IMG/VR virus record: IMGVR_UViG_3300035199_000306
Coordinates: 1 to 23,107 of that record
DNA from: a virus
Reading direction: 5' to 3' (one strand)
Length of the DNA stretch: 23,107 nucleotides
Shown here: piece after piece, positions 21,395-23,107 of the stretch
Position numbering within the stretch: position 1 is the stretch's first letter
Layout of the letters: each line of letters opens with the position of its first letter
Notes under the pieces: generated by a model
The model's database searches: none
The model's input: only the letters and a program-made list of their open reading frames with translations
What the model was told of the DNA's origin: nothing
Translations under genes and position numbers: made by a program

Positions 21395-23107
21395 ATGCCA
21401 CCACCTAATATAAATGCCAGAATGATGCGAGACCTAAATCGCGTCCTCCGTCAAGTTTCTGAACAACAGGCACAGATTAATGAACAATTAGGGTCACAGG
21501 TGGACATGTATCGTCAGATGCATGAGATCCTTGTAAGAATTCAGACTGAAACGTTACCAGATATTGCGGAGGGTCTTGAAGATGCTGCTGATAGCATGGG
21601 AGACCTAGGAACGCAAGGCGGAATTTTATCGGGAGTCATCGGTGGCCTCGGAAAGGCTTTTGAGTTTGTATTCGGAATAGTGGGTACACTCGGCAAGGCT
21701 GCCTGGGGTATATTAAAGGGTGTAGGGTCCACACTCATCGGTATCGGAAAATTTGTCGGAAAAACCCTCGTCGGCGTATTTAAAACGGCGTTTCAAGTTG
21801 CGGGTGCAGCCATAGGTGGATTCATGACAGTCTGGCTGTATCCGCTACAGAAGGGGTTTGAAGTTCTCTATAGTGTTGTAAAAAGTATTTTAGGCGAATT
21901 TAAGCTTCTTGGAGGCGTAATTCCAGATTTCGGTAGGCTTGCCGAGGAAATGGCCCAATACCGCAGGCAAGCCGCAATTGCTGCAGAGTCAATCCGCGGA
22001 AGCTTTGGTGATATCGGTAAGGGTTCCGGAGAGATGGGCTCCAAGGTTATGAGAGCCGTCCGCAACGCCGGTAACTCGTTCGGTCGATTCGGACCAAATG
22101 CAGGACAGATGGCTCAGGAAGTTGGAAAGATATTCGCAGATTTTGGTGTAACGGCTTTCGGTAGGTTGGGCAATGAGATTGCGAGAAATTCCAAGCTTAT
22201 GTTTAGGTTTGTAAAGGGCTCTGGTGTATCCGGCGAAGCTCTTAAGAATCTAGGAACATATGCTCTATTTACGGGGCAAACGTTAACTAAACTTGTCAGA
22301 GTGACAACCACGCTCTCAGCAAAATTCGGTAGGCTAACTGGCGGAACATACACGGTCCGTAAACAATTTGCCGAAGCAAGGGGAGACATCCGCGCGTTCG
22401 GTAACGTATCAGACAAGGCACTAGGCGCCGCAATTGCACATGTGAATAGCCTTGGGTTAAGCATGCGTGACCTCAAGGGAATGATGACAGCATTCGATGA
22501 TTTCCCCAAGGCGGCTGAGAATGTCTCAATGTTGAATCAACAGCTGGGTATGAACCTAGATGTAATTGGTCTAGTCAGGGAACAGGATCCAGCGAAACGA
22601 TTTGACATGATCCGTAAGGAATTCCTTAGACAGGGCAATAGTTTTGCAGACCTGACTCGCCAGCAGAAAGACCTGCTGTCCAGGACTCTTGATACTCCGG
22701 TAGAGATCCTTGCCGCGGGCTTCCGCGAGGGCGGAGCTGGTCTCGATGAGCTAAGAAGAAGGGTCAGGCATGAAAAGCCTATGGAAAGGATGGCCCGAAC
22801 CCTTAGCCGACTCGCCGCGTCTATCGAGAGACTGTTCGTAACAAAAGTTCCCGGCGGCGGACTTTTTGGTTCGTTTTTCGATGGTATCGCGGAATCCGTC
22901 AAGTATTCCTCCGCCACCACCAAAATGGCCGCAGCGATGGAACGATCCCAGCGGGCAGGCATGGCGTTTGGAAGAAACATGATGGGAGCAGACAAACCCG
23001 TTGGTAGAATGTTTAACTGGCTGTTAAATCTGTTCGATGGCGGTCGTTTCTCAAGGGCCCTTACCATGGGTCTTGAAGCTATCGAGAGCTTTATCAATGA
23101 TCCAACG
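21395..23107 (+). CDS. Tape-measure protein, N-terminal part (runs off the window)
   Basis: An ATG at 21395 opens a frame of 571 codons with no stop before the window ends. The first 60 residues are a Gln-rich helix (RQVSEQQAQINEQLGSQVDM). Residues ~75-150 are Gly-rich and hydrophobic with repeated G-x-x-x-G/K units (IGGLGKAFEFVFGIVGTLGK), consistent with membrane-active segments. The rest is long amphipathic helices with recurring F-G-x-x-G/A motifs (SFGDIGKG, FGRFGPN, FADFGVTAFGRLG, KFGRLTG). This composition and the position after tube and chaperone-like genes identify a tape measure, which sets tail length and is ejected during infection. The ribosome site is weak (ACGGGAC), so the start could be later, for example the ATG pair near 21422. 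Long minus-strand frames opposite it are shadows. Confidence 0.85.
   Translation, partial: MPPPNINARMMRDLNRVLRQVSEQQAQINEQLGSQVDMYRQMHEILVRIQTETLPDIAEGLEDAADSMGDLGTQGGILSGVIGGLGKAFEFVFGIVGTLGKAAWGILKGVGSTLIGIGKFVGKTLVGVFKTAFQVAGAAIGGFMTVWLYPLQKGFEVLYSVVKSILGEFKLLGGVIPDFGRLAEEMAQYRRQAAIAAESIRGSFGDIGKGSGEMGSKVMRAVRNAGNSFGRFGPNAGQMAQEVGKIFADFGVTAFGRLGNEIARNSKLMFRFVKGSGVSGEALKNLGTYALFTGQTLTKLVRVTTTLSAKFGRLTGGTYTVRKQFAEARGDIRAFGNVSDKALGAAIAHVNSLGLSMRDLKGMMTAFDDFPKAAENVSMLNQQLGMNLDVIGLVREQDPAKRFDMIRKEFLRQGNSFADLTRQQKDLLSRTLDTPVEILAAGFREGGAGLDELRRRVRHEKPMERMARTLSRLAASIERLFVTKVPGGGLFGSFFDGIAESVKYSSATTKMAAAMERSQRAGMAFGRNMMGADKPVGRMFNWLLNLFDGGRFSRALTMGLEAIESFINDPT

Noticed and set aside
22537-23097. 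A 186-aa open frame on the minus strand
   Set aside because: It lies entirely opposite the tape-measure gene, has Ser/Arg/Pro-rich composition typical of an antisense shadow, no ribosome site and no recognisable motif.
1-23107. tRNA genes, CRISPR arrays, insertion sequences, attachment sites
   Set aside because: No cloverleaf-forming segment, regular spaced repeats, transposase or integrase was seen; non-coding gaps are all shorter than 140 bp.

Overview
The window is a piece of a large, myovirus-type tailed-phage genome carrying the head and contractile-tail genes of a distant T4 relative. The diagnostic proteins are a T4 gp21-like prohead protease, a gp22-like core scaffold, a gp23-like major capsid protein, gp13/gp14/gp15-like neck and tail-completion proteins, two tandem gp18-like sheath proteins, a gp19-like tail tube, a gp26-like baseplate-hub assembly protein and the start of a tape-measure protein. 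No tRNA, rRNA, insertion sequence, CRISPR array or integration gene was seen. The host cannot be read from the window. Moderate AT-richness, strong GGAG-type ribosome binding sites and a 2-oxoglutarate/Fe(II) oxygenase resemble phages from aquatic metagenomes, but that is only an impression.

Layout. Bases 1-249 hold the end of an unrecognised gene. Bases 265-7432 are a head module: an unknown 283-aa helical protein, the protease, a beta-rich unknown, two small proteins with protease-cleavable-looking N-termini, two unknown proteins, two core/scaffold candidates and the capsid protein. A textbook intrinsic terminator (7474-7509) closes this block. Bases 7548-8963 hold a small SH3-like protein and two tandem paralogous head-surface candidates that share a 38-bp identical segment. 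On the minus strand, 8984-9622 is the only oppositely oriented gene, a 2OG-Fe(II) oxygenase. Bases 9752-12907 hold the neck and tail-completion genes, 12964-19656 the two ~1100-aa sheath genes, 19708-20196 the tube gene, 20334-21343 a gp26-like locus that needs two frame changes, and 21395 to the end the open tape-measure gene.

How the genes work together. The core proteins would be packed inside a gp23 shell and removed by the gp21-like protease at (L/I)-x-E sites. The capsid protein has such a site at residues 59-61, close to the T4 position. Neck proteins then close the portal vertex, and the tail is built from tape measure, tube and a sheath that may contain two different subunits.

The observations most worth a second look are: (i) two successive homopolymer-associated frame changes (A7 at 20847-20853, T7 at 21088-21094) in the gene lying between the tube and tape-measure genes, the place where many tailed phages encode frameshifted tail-assembly chaperones; (ii) a recurring CATATTTA element 28-37 bp before several late genes, a candidate late promoter unlike the T4 TATAAATA box; (iii) the duplicated, enlarged sheath gene; (iv) probable capsid-targeting peptides on small unknown proteins.
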